DNA of 61,778 nt from Gemmataceae bacterium (GTDB taxonomy: Bacteria > Planctomycetota > Planctomycetia > Gemmatales > Gemmataceae). Both the position numbers and the translations under genes were made by a program. Of this stretch, positions 18,817-28,330 are shown one piece after another. The stretch spans positions 1-61,778 of the forward strand of contig JAHBXO010000033.1 of assembly GCA_019636445.1 (NCBI GenBank), in the 5' to 3' direction. Numbering within the stretch: the stretch's first letter is position 1; each line of letters starts with the position of its first letter. Under the pieces are notes generated by a model. It was not told the DNA's origin. It did no database searches and saw only the letters and a list, made by a program, of their open reading frames with translations.

Positions 18817-21773
18817 GCGCTTCCTCGAATGGCGGACTCAAGGTCCTCGACGCGGTCGCCCGCGCGTTCACGTCGCGGCTCGAGGACTTCGAGTCCGCGT
18901 GCCGGTCGGGTTCCGGGTCGCGCGGCGAACCGCCGGCGGTCGAGAACGTCGTCGGCGACCTCGCTCACCTCTTCGAGGATCTTGCTCGCAGGGAACTCGA
19001 AGCGATCCGCGCGCAGTACTTCGCGCCGGACGGCGCGCCGAACCCAAACCGGACGATGGACTACTCCCCCCCGCCGCCCGGGGCGGAGACACCGGACAAC
19101 AAGCCCGACAAGACGGTGGACTTCACACCGGCTCCCGGCGTGAACTCGCTGGCGGACCGGCCGGCCGCGACCGGCGACTACACGCCGAGCGGGGCCGTGT
19201 CGACCGACTTCGTGGTCGATCCGACCTTCGAGGCGAAGGCGCAGCGAATGCCGTCGATCCCCGGTTATGAGATCACGGGTGTGCTGGGTCGCGGCGGCAT
19301 GGGGATCGTTTACAAGGCGCGGCAGGCCGGCCTGAACCGCGACGTCGCGCTCAAGATGATCCTGAAAGGCGAGCACGCAAGCGCCAGCGCGGTCGTGCGC
19401 TTCCTGACGGAAGCCCGCGCCATCGCGCAGTTGAACCACCCGAACATCGTCCAGGTCTACGAGATCAACGAGAACGAGGACCTTCCGTATTTCTCGCTGG
19501 AATTCTGCCCCGGCGGCAGCCTCGACAAGGCGCTGAAGAAGGAGCCGCAGGACCCGCGCCGCGCCGCCGAACTGACCGAGACGCTCGCTCGCGGTCTGGC
19601 GGTCGCCCACAAGGCCGGCGTGCTGCACCGCGACATCAAACCCGCTAACGTCCTGCTCGACGCCAACGGCACGCCGAAGATCACCGACTTCGGCCTCGCC
19701 CGCCTCGTCGGCGACGACAGCGGCCTCACCGCCAACACCTCCGTGCTCGGGTCGCCCTCCTACATGCCGCCCGAACAGGCCGCCGGCACCATGGACCGCG
19801 TCGGCCCCGCGTCCGATCAATACAGCCTCGGCGCCTCGCTCTACGAGTTCATCACCGGCCGCCCCCCCTTCCACGGCTCGACGCAGATCGAAACGCTCAA
19901 GCAGGTGCGCGAGAAGGAACCGGTCGCGCCGTCGGTGCTACAACCGACCTGCCCGAAGGACCTCGAAACGATCTGCCTCAAGGCGCTCTCGAAGGAGATG
20001 GAGAAGCGCTATCCGAGCGTGGAGGCGTTCGCGGACGACCTGAAAGCATACCTGGAGGGCCGCCCGATCTCCGCACGGCCCGTCGGAACCGTCGAACGCG
20101 CGTGGCGATGGGCGAAGCGCAACCCGAAGGTGGCGGCGCTCTCCGCCGGCCTCGTCGGACTCGCCGCGACGCTGCTCGTCGGCGCGACCGTCGCCGCGTT
20201 GGTCTTCCGGGACAAGAACTCGCAGCTGACCCAGGCGTTCGACGATTTGAAGACCGAGAAGAAGCAATCGGACGAGAACTACGCCTTCGCGCGCGAGAAC
20301 GGCACCATCATCCTGAATGAAGTTCCGCGACTGTTGCAGAAGCAAGTGTTGAGTCGCGGCGTCGAGGCCGACTTCGCCAAGATCATCGATCGGATTGTGG
20401 TCGGCGCCGGCGGCGTGCGCGCCCTGCCGGACCGGATGCTACTGTTCGCCCGGCTGACACGCGGCAACGCGATACTCACCGCCGGGGACGACAAGGCGGC
20501 CGAAACGGAATACCGTGCGGCGCTCGAACTCGCGAAGTCACTCGCGGATGCCGAACCGAAAGAGAAGGACAAGGCCGCCGGACACGTCGCGCTCTGCGTC
20601 GAAGCGCTCGCACAACTGCAGAAGAACCGCTACTACGCGGCCGTACGACAGAAAAATCCGGCGGCCGCCGGCTTCTTCTCGGCCGCGAATGGACAATTCG
20701 ACGACGCGGTGTCGCGCCAGCGCGAACGCTTGGCGAAACCCCTGTCCGACGAGTTGCCGGAAGTGGAACGCAAGCAAACACTCGCATCGAGCCTGCTCCA
20801 GGAAGCTTTGCTGTTCCTGCCGGACCCGGACCTCGGCGGCCGTGGCGTTCCGTTGACGCCGGAGAACATTGAACGTGCGAAGCAACTACTCGAAGAGGCC
20901 CGGGGACTTCAAAAAGCCGCGACGGAGGCAGAACCGACGGAAGCGACGAAGTTTCGGGCATGGCCCCTGCTCGGCGACATCGAATATCAACTCTATCGCG
21001 CGAACCGCTCCCTCCGAAAACAAGACGATGCGAGAAAGTATCTGGAATCGTCGATCGCGTCGTCCGAGCGGGCTGTCAAGGACGAACCGACGCCGATCGC
21101 GCGGTTGAACTACGCGCGTCGGCTGCGGTTGCTCGGCGACTGGCACGTCTTCAACGGGGATCGGACGGCGGCGACACCGTGGGATCAGAAGGCTTACGAA
21201 CAGATGCGATCGGTCGTCGTCGTGCCCGAAGTCCAGGGCGTGCTGAACGAACTGTCGTCCGACCACTACCGCCTTGGGGCCGACAACCTCAAAGTCGACG
21301 CGGCCGTTTCGTCGTCACACTTCCGCGCCAGCCTTCGTTTGCGGGAAGCCCTTCAAGCCTATGGCGACGCGACTCCGGGGATGCAACTGAAAGTCATGGC
21401 GTCCGCCGGCCGCTGCGGGCAAACCCAGCGCGTGGCGAAGATGGCCAACGGACTCGCGGCATTGAAGGGTGCGGATCGCGATCCGTCGCTGCAGCGGCAA
21501 ATCGCGCTGTCCTACGGCATCTGTGCCGGCGCGGTCGGCACCGGGGACGAAGCCGCGATGTCGCCGGAGACGCGCGAGAAACTCCGGAAGGAGTACACCG
21601 AGAAGGCTGTTTCCCACCTTGCGAACGCTGCCCGGCTATTGCGCGACGCGAAGGCACCGGCGATCGCCGTCGAGCAACTACGTGATACGCTCCGGAGCGA
21701 CCCCGACCTCGACGGCGTCCGGGGCAGCGAGGAGTTCAAAAAACTCGTCGCCGACCTGACCCCGTCGAATTGA
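18813..21773 (+). CDS. Transmembrane serine/threonine protein kinase
   Basis: 986 aa. The GTG start at 18813 overlaps the glycosyltransferase stop (GTGA) and has GGGAGA at 18801-18806. The same frame is open further upstream, but inside the glycosyltransferase. A roughly 150-residue N-terminal region precedes a complete Hanks-type kinase domain: Gly loop GRGGMGIVYKA, VALKMIL lysine, HRDIKPAN (His272 onward), DFGLA (Asp292) and a PPEQ activation segment. A single membrane helix spans about 440-465 (VAALSAGLVGLAATLLVGA). The C-terminal roughly 500 residues are helical, TPR-like and would lie outside the cytoplasmic membrane face. This layout is usual for planctomycete kinases. The substrate is unknown; the operon suggests a link to the surface protein and its sugar transferase. 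Confidence 0.9.
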   Translation: MSASSNGGLKVLDAVARAFTSRLEDFESACRSGSGSRGEPPAVENVVGDLAHLFEDLARRELEAIRAQYFAPDGAPNPNRTMDYSPPPPGAETPDNKPDKTVDFTPAPGVNSLADRPAATGDYTPSGAVSTDFVVDPTFEAKAQRMPSIPGYEITGVLGRGGMGIVYKARQAGLNRDVALKMILKGEHASASAVVRFLTEARAIAQLNHPNIVQVYEINENEDLPYFSLEFCPGGSLDKALKKEPQDPRRAAELTETLARGLAVAHKAGVLHRDIKPANVLLDANGTPKITDFGLARLVGDDSGLTANTSVLGSPSYMPPEQAAGTMDRVGPASDQYSLGASLYEFITGRPPFHGSTQIETLKQVREKEPVAPSVLQPTCPKDLETICLKALSKEMEKRYPSVEAFADDLKAYLEGRPISARPVGTVERAWRWAKRNPKVAALSAGLVGLAATLLVGATVAALVFRDKNSQLTQAFDDLKTEKKQSDENYAFARENGTIILNEVPRLLQKQVLSRGVEADFAKIIDRIVVGAGGVRALPDRMLLFARLTRGNAILTAGDDKAAETEYRAALELAKSLADAEPKEKDKAAGHVALCVEALAQLQKNRYYAAVRQKNPAAAGFFSAANGQFDDAVSRQRERLAKPLSDELPEVERKQTLASSLLQEALLFLPDPDLGGRGVPLTPENIERAKQLLEEARGLQKAATEAEPTEATKFRAWPLLGDIEYQLYRANRSLRKQDDARKYLESSIASSERAVKDEPTPIARLNYARRLRLLGDWHVFNGDRTAATPWDQKAYEQMRSVVVVPEVQGVLNELSSDHYRLGADNLKVDAAVSSSHFRASLRLREALQAYGDATPGMQLKVMASAGRCGQTQRVAKMANGLAALKGADRDPSLQRQIALSYGICAGAVGTGDEAAMSPETREKLRKEYTEKAVSHLANAARLLRDAKAPAIAVEQLRDTLRSDPDLDGVRGSEEFKKLVADLTPSN

Positions 21774-21845
21774 CGACCGAAGCCCGTATCCCCCTTTCGT
21801 CGATCCGCGATAAAGTATGGACATCGAGCGAACGGGGATGAATCG

Positions 21846-24230
21846 ATGTCGCGGTTGATTTGCGCCCTCTTCGGACTATCGCTTTCCGGACTCGAACTCG
21901 CGGCCGCGCCGCCGATTTCGTACGGTCGCGACGTGCGGCCGATCCTGTCCGAGAATTGCTTCTTCTGCCACGGTCAGGACCCGAACCAGCGCAAGGCCGA
22001 GCTGCGCCTCGACACGCGTGAGGGCCAGCGCGAGGGTGATGTCGTGGTGCCGGGAAAGCCGAACGCGAGCGAACTGGTCGCGCGCATCCTCGCGACGGAC
22101 GCGAAGAAGATGCCGCCAGCGAAATCAAATCGGAAACTGACGGACGAGCAGAAAGAGATTCTGAAACGATGGATCGCGGAGGGGGCGAACTTCGAGGAGC
22201 ATTGGGCGTTCGTCGCACCGAAGCGACCGGAGATTCCCAAGATCGACGGTGTCTCGAATCCGATTGACGCGTTCATTCGTTCGAAGCTCGCCGAGGCGAA
22301 ATTGAAATCGTCGGAACCGGCGGACAAGGTAACGCTGATCCGCCGCGTGACCCTCGATCTGATCGGTCTGCCGCCGACGCCGGAGGAAGTCGATGCGTTC
22401 GTGAACGATGCTTCGCCGAACGCCTACGAGAAACTGCTGGATCGGCTGTTCGCCAGTCCGCACTACGGGGAGCGCATGGCCCTGCCCTGGCTGGACGCAG
22501 CCCGCTATGCCGACAGCAACGGCTTCCAGCAGGATGGCGATACGTTTCAATGGGTCTGGCGCGATTGGGTGGTGAAGGCGCTCAACGAGAACATGCCGTT
22601 CGACCGGTTCACGATCGAGCAACTGGCCGGGGACTTGCTGCCGAACGCGACGCTGGACCAGAAGATCGCGACGGCGTTCAACCGGAACCACCTCGTCAAC
22701 GGCGAGGGCGGCGCGATCCCGGAGGAGCAGCGATTCAACAACCTCTTCGACCGCGTTGACACGACGGCCACGAACTGGCTCGGCCTCACGATGGCGTGCG
22801 CCCAGTGCCACGACCACAAGTACGACCCGATCACGCAGAAGGATTACTATTCGCTGATGGCGGCGTTCAACAACGTCAGCGAGAGCGGCGTGGCCGGGCG
22901 GCAGTCGTCGAAGATGCGCGTCTCTCCGCCGTTCCTCGAAGCGCCGACGGCGGAGCACAAGGCGACGCTCGCCTCGCTGGATGCGGTCGTCGCATCGTTG
23001 AAGACGGCGCTCGCCGAGAAGCGGAAGCTCTGGGAGCGGCGTGAGAAGCCGGACGAGAAGCGGAAGGCGGAGTTCGAGGCGAAGGTCGAGCCGGGCCTCG
23101 TGGCGATGCTGAGGGCGGCGGAGAAGGAACTGGCCGATTTCCGCGCCGACGAGCTACCGAAAGTGATGGTGATGGCCGACGACCGCCCGCGCGAGACGCA
23201 CGTTCTGGATCGCGGCGAGTACCTGAAAACGAAGGAGAAAGTGAGCTTCGCGACCCCGACGTTCCTTCCTCCTTTGCCAAAAGACGCACCGAAGAACCGG
23301 CTCGGCCTGGCGCGCTGGCTCGTGTCGCCCGAGCATCCGCTGACCGCGCGCGTCGCCGTGAACCGGGCCTGGCAGACGTTCTTCGGCGCCGGGCTTGTGC
23401 GCACGAGCGAAGACTTCGGCGTTCAAAGCGAAGTGCCAATCCACCGCGATCTCCTCGACTGGCTCGCCGTCGAGTTCCGCGAGAGCGGCTGGGACATGAA
23501 GAAGTTGCACCGGCTCATCGTGACGAGCGAGACCTACAAGCAATCGTCAAAGGTGACGGCCGAACAGCGTTCGATCGATTCGGAGAATCGCTATCTCGCC
23601 CGCTTCCCGCGCGTCCGCCTGCCGGCAATGATCCTGCGCGACGTCGCCCTCGCCGCCGGCGGACTGCTCGACCGGCGCATCGGCGGCAAGCCGGTCTACC
23701 CGTACCAACCGGACGGCATCTGGGAGACGCTCGCGATCACGAAAGAGCGCGACTTCACCTATCCGAAGTCGGGCATCAACGATCTGCACCGCCGCAGCCT
23801 GTACACGTTCTGGCGTCGCACGGTCGGCCCGGCGAACATGTTCGATGCGTCGAGCCGTCAGGTGTGCAAGGTGAAGCCGTCGGTCACGAACACGCCGCTG
23901 CACGCCCTGACGACGCTGAACGATCCGACGTGGACCGAAGCGGCGCGCGGCCTCGCGGAGCGCACGCTCGCCAAACCTGTCGACGAGCGCCTGACGTTTG
24001 CGTTCCGCCAAGTCCTCGCTCGTTCGCCGTCGGAACGCGAGCGGACGATTCTTCAAACCATGCTGGCGAAGCAAATGGAATTGTTCCGCAAGGACGGCGC
24101 GGCCGTGAAGGCATTCCTCGCCGTCGGCGAACGACCGGCCAATGCCAAACTCGATCCGGTCGAGCTGGCCGCGTGGGGCAGCGTCTGCCTCGCCCTCTTG
24201 AACCTCGACGAAGCCCTGACGCGGGAGTGA
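21846..24230 (+). CDS. Planctomycete cytochrome C / DUF1549 / DUF1553 (PSD1) exported protein
   Basis: 794 aa with a signal peptide ending near AAAPP. A PSCyt1 domain has a CFFCH haem-type motif (Cys38, Cys41, His42). DUF1549 follows, with a second CxxCH (CAQCHDHKYDP, Cys318-His322), then DUF1553 (PSD1) with the typical AVNRAWQTFFG and NTPLHALTTLND segments. Proteins of this family are expanded in planctomycetes and are nearly always encoded beside a DUF1501 gene, as here (4 nt apart). The biochemical role is not settled; a periplasmic redox or polymer-degradation role is conjecture. The ATG at 21846 is chosen for the signal peptide and a nearby GGGGAT. Confidence 0.92.
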   Translation: MSRLICALFGLSLSGLELAAAPPISYGRDVRPILSENCFFCHGQDPNQRKAELRLDTREGQREGDVVVPGKPNASELVARILATDAKKMPPAKSNRKLTDEQKEILKRWIAEGANFEEHWAFVAPKRPEIPKIDGVSNPIDAFIRSKLAEAKLKSSEPADKVTLIRRVTLDLIGLPPTPEEVDAFVNDASPNAYEKLLDRLFASPHYGERMALPWLDAARYADSNGFQQDGDTFQWVWRDWVVKALNENMPFDRFTIEQLAGDLLPNATLDQKIATAFNRNHLVNGEGGAIPEEQRFNNLFDRVDTTATNWLGLTMACAQCHDHKYDPITQKDYYSLMAAFNNVSESGVAGRQSSKMRVSPPFLEAPTAEHKATLASLDAVVASLKTALAEKRKLWERREKPDEKRKAEFEAKVEPGLVAMLRAAEKELADFRADELPKVMVMADDRPRETHVLDRGEYLKTKEKVSFATPTFLPPLPKDAPKNRLGLARWLVSPEHPLTARVAVNRAWQTFFGAGLVRTSEDFGVQSEVPIHRDLLDWLAVEFRESGWDMKKLHRLIVTSETYKQSSKVTAEQRSIDSENRYLARFPRVRLPAMILRDVALAAGGLLDRRIGGKPVYPYQPDGIWETLAITKERDFTYPKSGINDLHRRSLYTFWRRTVGPANMFDASSRQVCKVKPSVTNTPLHALTTLNDPTWTEAARGLAERTLAKPVDERLTFAFRQVLARSPSERERTILQTMLAKQMELFRKDGAAVKAFLAVGERPANAKLDPVELAAWGSVCLALLNLDEALTRE

Positions 24231-24234
24231 TGCG

Positions 24235-25674
24235 ATGGATCCGTTTCTCGAGAATCAGGCCCGCGTGACGCGCCGTCAGCTCTTCGGCCGCACGGCCAGC
24301 GGCGTCGGCGTCGCCGCCCTTGCATCGCTGTTCGGCAAGGACGCGAGCGCGGCCCAGCCCGGCCTGCCGGGCTTGCCGCACGTCGCCGGCAAGGCCGACC
24401 GGATGATCTACCTCTGGCAGGGCGGCGGACCGTCGCACCTCGACCTTTTCGACCCGAAGCCGACGCTCGAAAAGTATCGCCTCCAGGATTTGCCCGCGTC
24501 CGTCCGCGGCACGACGCGTCTTTCGACCATGACGGCCGGCTACAAGAAGTGGCCGGTGCTTCCCGCGGTGAAGCCCTACAAGAAGTGGGGCAAGAGCGGC
24601 CTCGAAATCAGCACGCTCCTCCCCTTCACCGGCGAGATCGCCGACGACATCTGCCTCGTCCGTTCGATGCACACGGAGGCCGTGAACCACGCGCCGGGCG
24701 TCACGTTCTTCCTCACTGGCTCGCAGGTCCCCGGCCGGCCGAGCCTCGGTGCCTGGCTCGCCTACGGCCTCGGCGCGGCGGCCGACAACCTCCCCGCATT
24801 CGTCGTGATGACCTCCTCCGACAAGGCGCGGAGCTGCGGCCAGCTCTTCTACGACTACTACTGGGGCAGCGGCTTCCTCCCGAGCAAGTACCAGGGCACG
24901 CGCTTCCGCGCCAGCGGCGACCCGGTGCCGTACCTCGCGAACCCGGCCGGCGTCTCGCGCGAGGCACGCCGCAGCCTCCTCGACGGCATTCAGGAACTGA
25001 ACCGCCAGCACCTCGCCGAGTACGGCGACCCGGAAATCGACACGCGCATCGCCCAGTACGAGATGGCCTTCCAGATGCAGTCGAGCGTGCCGGGCCTGCT
25101 CGACTTCCGCGACGAACCCAAACACGTCCTTGAAAGCTACGGCCCGCAGGTCCACGAACCCGGCACCTTCGCCCGGCACTGCCTCATCGCCCGGCGACTG
25201 GTGGAGCGCGGCACGCGATTCGTCCAACTCATGCACAGCGGCTGGGACCAGCACTCGAACCTGTTCAGCCACTTCGAGACGCAGTGCAAGGACACCGACC
25301 AACCGTCCGCGGCGCTCGTGAAGGACCTGAAGCGGCTCGGCCTGTTGGACAAGACACTCGTGGTCTGGGGCGGCGAATTCGGTCGCACGCCCTTCGGGCA
25401 AGGCCCAGCGGAGAAGCCGAACGGCCGCGACCACTTCGGCCGCGCGTTCAGCCTTTGGATGGCCGGCGGCGGCGTCAAGGGCGGGCACGTCCACGGCGCG
25501 ACCGACGATTTCGCCTGGAACATCGCGAAGGACGGCGTCCACGTCCACGACCACCAGGCGACGATCCTGCACCTGCTCGGCATCGACCACAAACGGCTGA
25601 CCTTCCGCCACCAGGGCCGGCAATACCGACTCACAGATGTCCACGGCGAAGTCGTGAAGGGCGTGCTCGCTTAA
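24235..25674 (+). CDS. DUF1501 family protein with Tat signal
   Basis: 479 aa. The ATG lies 4 nt after the PSCyt gene stop, with GGGAG at 24223-24227. The N-terminus has a twin-arginine signal (RVTRRQLFGRTASG). The DUF1501 fold, an alkaline-phosphatase/sulfatase-like superfamily member, shows WQGGGPSHLDLFDPK, WGGEFGRTPF, NGRDHFG and a DHQATILHLLGIDH motif near the C-terminus, the likely metal-ligand regions. It forms a two-gene unit with the upstream PSCyt/PSD1 gene. Export in folded form to the periplasm is inferred from the Tat signal. The substrate is unknown. Confidence 0.93.
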   Translation: MDPFLENQARVTRRQLFGRTASGVGVAALASLFGKDASAAQPGLPGLPHVAGKADRMIYLWQGGGPSHLDLFDPKPTLEKYRLQDLPASVRGTTRLSTMTAGYKKWPVLPAVKPYKKWGKSGLEISTLLPFTGEIADDICLVRSMHTEAVNHAPGVTFFLTGSQVPGRPSLGAWLAYGLGAAADNLPAFVVMTSSDKARSCGQLFYDYYWGSGFLPSKYQGTRFRASGDPVPYLANPAGVSREARRSLLDGIQELNRQHLAEYGDPEIDTRIAQYEMAFQMQSSVPGLLDFRDEPKHVLESYGPQVHEPGTFARHCLIARRLVERGTRFVQLMHSGWDQHSNLFSHFETQCKDTDQPSAALVKDLKRLGLLDKTLVVWGGEFGRTPFGQGPAEKPNGRDHFGRAFSLWMAGGGVKGGHVHGATDDFAWNIAKDGVHVHDHQATILHLLGIDHKRLTFRHQGRQYRLTDVHGEVVKGVLA

Positions 25675-25697
25675 CACCAGTTCGCTATCTTGAATCC

Positions 25698-26354
25698 ATG
25701 ACTTCCGATTCCGACCGGCTCCTGGTGCAGCAGATCCGCGCGGGCGGGGCGAAGGCCGATACCGCGTGGGAGGAACTCGTCGCGCGTTACGAGGGCCGGC
25801 TCGGCGCGTTCGTCCGCCGCCGCCTGCGCGACCACGCCACGACGGACGACGTCGTGCAGGAGACGTTCATCGGTTTCCTGAACAGCCTCGCGAACTACGA
25901 CGACAAGCGAGATCTTCAGACCTGGCTCTTCACCATAGCCTCGCACAAAGTGACGGACCAGCTTCGTCGCATCGGTCGCCGGCCGTTCCAGACCGGCAGC
26001 GAGGCGGACGAGGAGCAAATGGGCAAGGCGAGCGACGAACGCCAGCGCGCGGCGTCCAGCCTCGCACGCAGCCGGGAGCGGATGGACCTCGAGCACGATG
26101 CCGTCGCCCGTTGTCTAAGGGACATGATCGGCGCATTCCGCCAAAAGGCGGAGTACCAGCGTGTGCAAGTGCTGGAGTTGCTCTTCGTAAAGGGCTGGGC
26201 GAACAAGGACGTGGCCGCGTTCGTCGGCGTCAATGAGCAACAAGTGGCGAACTACCGGTTCGCCGCCGTGAAGAAGCTGACGGAGCAGATGAAGGCCGCG
26301 GGCCTGCCGGTTGACGTGTTTCCCGAGTTGCAACTCCCGCCAGATCACGGCTGA
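25698..26354 (+). CDS. ECF-type RNA polymerase sigma-70 factor
   Basis: 218 aa from the ATG at 25698; the frame is open upstream but that part lies inside the DUF1501 gene. Region 2 is seen as ARYEGRLGAFVRRRL, TTDDVVQETFIGFL and LQTWLFTIASHKVTDQLRR (core and -10 recognition). Region 4 is a C-terminal helix-turn-helix (FVKGWANKDVAAFVGVNEQ). An Arg/Lys/Glu-rich linker separates them. It begins only 23 nt after the DUF1501 stop, so co-transcription is possible. There is no obvious anti-sigma partner; the next gene encodes a two-helix membrane protein without a recognised anti-sigma motif. Confidence 0.9.
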   Translation: MTSDSDRLLVQQIRAGGAKADTAWEELVARYEGRLGAFVRRRLRDHATTDDVVQETFIGFLNSLANYDDKRDLQTWLFTIASHKVTDQLRRIGRRPFQTGSEADEEQMGKASDERQRAASSLARSRERMDLEHDAVARCLRDMIGAFRQKAEYQRVQVLELLFVKGWANKDVAAFVGVNEQQVANYRFAAVKKLTEQMKAAGLPVDVFPELQLPPDHG

Positions 26355-26508
26355 TTAATCGTTTCAATCCCTTCATTGGTCAGATTCGATCGACTCGATC
26401 GTCGGGGCCGAGTGCGAATTTCTGCCGCTTCTGACGATTTGACCGGGGAGCGAAACCGTACTAGCTTTGCGAGTGCCGCCGTCATCGCCCCCGACACCGC
26501 CACGCCCC

Positions 26509-27177
26509 ATGTTGAGCTTTCCAACCGAAGTCGCTTCCTCCCCGTCGGATACGACGGTTCCCGGCCTGGCCCAGCGCCGCGTCTGGAAGGCGCCGGAAGT
26601 GGTATCCCATTCGCTCGTCGTGCTCACGCTGCCCCGGCTGTATCTGACGCCGATGACCGGCACGCCCAAGACCGAAGTGGTGGGGCAGTTGCAAACCGTG
26701 CGCATGGTGGACACCTTCCTGGGGCCGCTGGCGACCGTGATCGATCTGCATACGGTGCGGCGCGTCAAACTGGAGTTGGCCACACAATCGGTGAAGATCG
26801 ATTTCTTCACGGCAAACGATCCGCGGGCCCGCGCCGTGATCCAATTCGCCAGCGCTGCCGATGCCGATTCGTTTTTCGCGAAACTTTGGCGTCGGCTCGG
26901 CGATGGCTACCAACTCAAGACACTCGCTCCGGAATGGTGGACGCTCGCGCGGGTACCGCTCGTATTCGTCGCGGCGGCCATCCTGTTCACGCTGCTGGCG
27001 GCGATGGGCCTGAACGCGCTCGCCGACTGGGGCGGCGACCGACGGGGGTTGGCCAAGGCCCTTCCGGACTGGCGCACGGTTTGTATTTTCGGGGGCGGCG
27101 CCGTCGCGGCCGCACAAGTCTGGCTCTACCGGCTTGCCACTCGACCGCCCGAGAAACTGGAACTTGTACAACGGTAA
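26509..27177 (+). CDS. Unrecognised membrane protein with two transmembrane helices
   Basis: 222 aa from the ATG at 26509; a TTG at 26467 would add 14 Pro-rich residues. The N-terminal half (about 1-130) is soluble and PH-like in feel (LYLTPMTGTPKTEVVG, VRRVKLELATQSVKIDFF). Two hydrophobic helices follow, at about VPLVFVAAAILFTLLAAMGL and TVCIFGGGAVAAAQVWLY, and a short tail. No catalytic motif was seen. It lies 6 nt before the next gene and probably forms an operon with it. Function unknown. Confidence 0.75.
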   Translation: MLSFPTEVASSPSDTTVPGLAQRRVWKAPEVVSHSLVVLTLPRLYLTPMTGTPKTEVVGQLQTVRMVDTFLGPLATVIDLHTVRRVKLELATQSVKIDFFTANDPRARAVIQFASAADADSFFAKLWRRLGDGYQLKTLAPEWWTLARVPLVFVAAAILFTLLAAMGLNALADWGGDRRGLAKALPDWRTVCIFGGGAVAAAQVWLYRLATRPPEKLELVQR

Positions 27178-27183
27178 CTGTCG

Positions 27184-27624
27184 ATGACGCGCGAAGAACT
27201 GACCGACATCCTGGCACGCATTCCCGAAGTCGACCACCCCAAGGTGCAGTTCGTGATGCAAAACGGCGCCACGATGGCGCTCGACGTGCTGCTTCGGCTG
27301 GAACCGACCTATTTCGTGATGCGGGGCCGCGAGGCCGGCAACCAGGACGAAGGCCGAGCGTTCTTCCTGCCCTACGCGGACGTCTCGTTCCTGAAGATCG
27401 AACGCGTGATGACCATGGCGGAACTCGATGCCATGTATTCCGATCTGCCGTCGAACGTGAAACGCGCGAACGTTCGCGAGTCACGAATCGAGCCGGCGGT
27501 GGAGACGCCGTTGCCTCTTCCCGCCGCTCCGCTCGATCCGGCTGCCATTGCCAAACAAAACCTGTTGGATCGCATTCGGGCCGCCAAATCCATATCCGCG
27601 GCTCCGCGACCGATCGCGAAGTGA
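27184..27624 (+). CDS. Conserved-looking hypothetical protein
   Basis: 146 aa, soluble, with no signal peptide. The first 85 residues look like a compact alpha/beta fold (LARIPEVDHPKVQFVMQNG, FFLPYADVSFLKIERVM). The tail is Pro/Ala-rich and ends with a basic helix (NLLDRIRAAKS). The ATG is 6 nt after the preceding membrane-protein gene, which suggests a functional pair. The family is not recognised. It ends just before a cluster of palindromic repeats. Confidence 0.7.
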   Translation: MTREELTDILARIPEVDHPKVQFVMQNGATMALDVLLRLEPTYFVMRGREAGNQDEGRAFFLPYADVSFLKIERVMTMAELDAMYSDLPSNVKRANVRESRIEPAVETPLPLPAAPLDPAAIAKQNLLDRIRAAKSISAAPRPIAK

Positions 27625-27663
27625 AACGCAAGAGCGTTTCCCGTGTCGATGTGGCATATTCTG

Positions 27664-27780
27664 GTTAGCCCGACGCGCCAGCGAGGGCGAGTCAGCTCTC
27701 CGTAAGAACTGCCTCGCTGGCGCGTCGGGCTAACACAGAACTGGCAGGAAAGAGCACCCTCGCTGGCGCGTCGGGCTAGC
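27664..27780. repeat. Palindromic intergenic repeat cluster (REP-like), three arms
   Basis: A 23-nt arm at 27664-27686 (core GCCCGACGCGCCAGCGAGG) has its exact reverse complement at 27712-27734 and a third, one-mismatch copy at 27758-27780, in the same orientation as the second. The first two could form a 23-bp stem with a 25-nt loop containing CCGTAAGA. The same arms and loop motif recur at 58478-58547, 31 kb away. The cluster sits between genes that converge (ends at 27624 and 27827), so it may also act as a bidirectional terminator. Confidence 0.85.
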
Positions 27781-27826
27781 ACAGTCCTGGCAAGATCCGC
27801 TTCACCAACTTGGGAACCGCGCCAAG

Positions 27827-28330
27827 TTACCGGGAGCGTCGGGGGCGGAACGCCACGCCGTAAGCAGTTTCGTATTCGGCTCGCACCCGCCGGATTGTCG
27901 CGGCACCATCGCTGTCAATCGGCCCGCCGGCCCATTTTGAAGCCACGCTCTCGCACAGGTCGTACGCCATGCGGGATTCCATTGTCGGACCGAAACAATG
28001 AAGTTCCAGGTGATCGCGAAGTTCCTGACGATGTGAATTCAGTTCCCATTTTCGTCGGGCGGTTTCCACCAGAGTCACGCGACCGCTGATCAGGTCATCG
28101 AGCATCAGGTTGTGCAAGGTCGCGCGATCCATTACGGCTTGCAGGTCGCGTTCGAGTTTGGATTCACGCGACTGGGACATTCGCAATTCCCGCTCCAACT
28201 GCCCGATCCGCCAGACATCCAACCCCATCGCCTGGACGACGTTCGGATCGGCCAGCGCGGTCCCGCCGACATAGGCCAGTGCGATCGGCACCGCCAAAAC
28301 GAAAACGCGAACCTTGCGAATGCGGCGCAT
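27827..28330 (-). CDS. Small exported coiled-coil protein, function unknown
   Basis: 167 aa. The ATG at 28330 is preceded by GGAGAGGAGA; the open frame extends upstream, but this start gives a clean signal peptide (MRRIRKVRVFVLAVPIALAY, cleavage near ALA-DP). The mature part has a short coiled coil (GQLERELRMSQSRESKLERD) and a Cys-containing C-terminal half without recognised motifs. It is divergent from the AI-2E family gene. No family recognised. Confidence 0.7.
   Translation of the reverse strand: MRRIRKVRVFVLAVPIALAYVGGTALADPNVVQAMGLDVWRIGQLERELRMSQSRESKLERDLQAVMDRATLHNLMLDDLISGRVTLVETARRKWELNSHRQELRDHLELHCFGPTMESRMAYDLCESVASKWAGGPIDSDGAATIRRVRAEYETAYGVAFRPRRSR

Noticed and set aside
27372..27782. 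Open frames giving ARRASEG and SPTRQRG peptides
   Set aside because: They arise from translation of the palindromic repeat arms, not from a gene.
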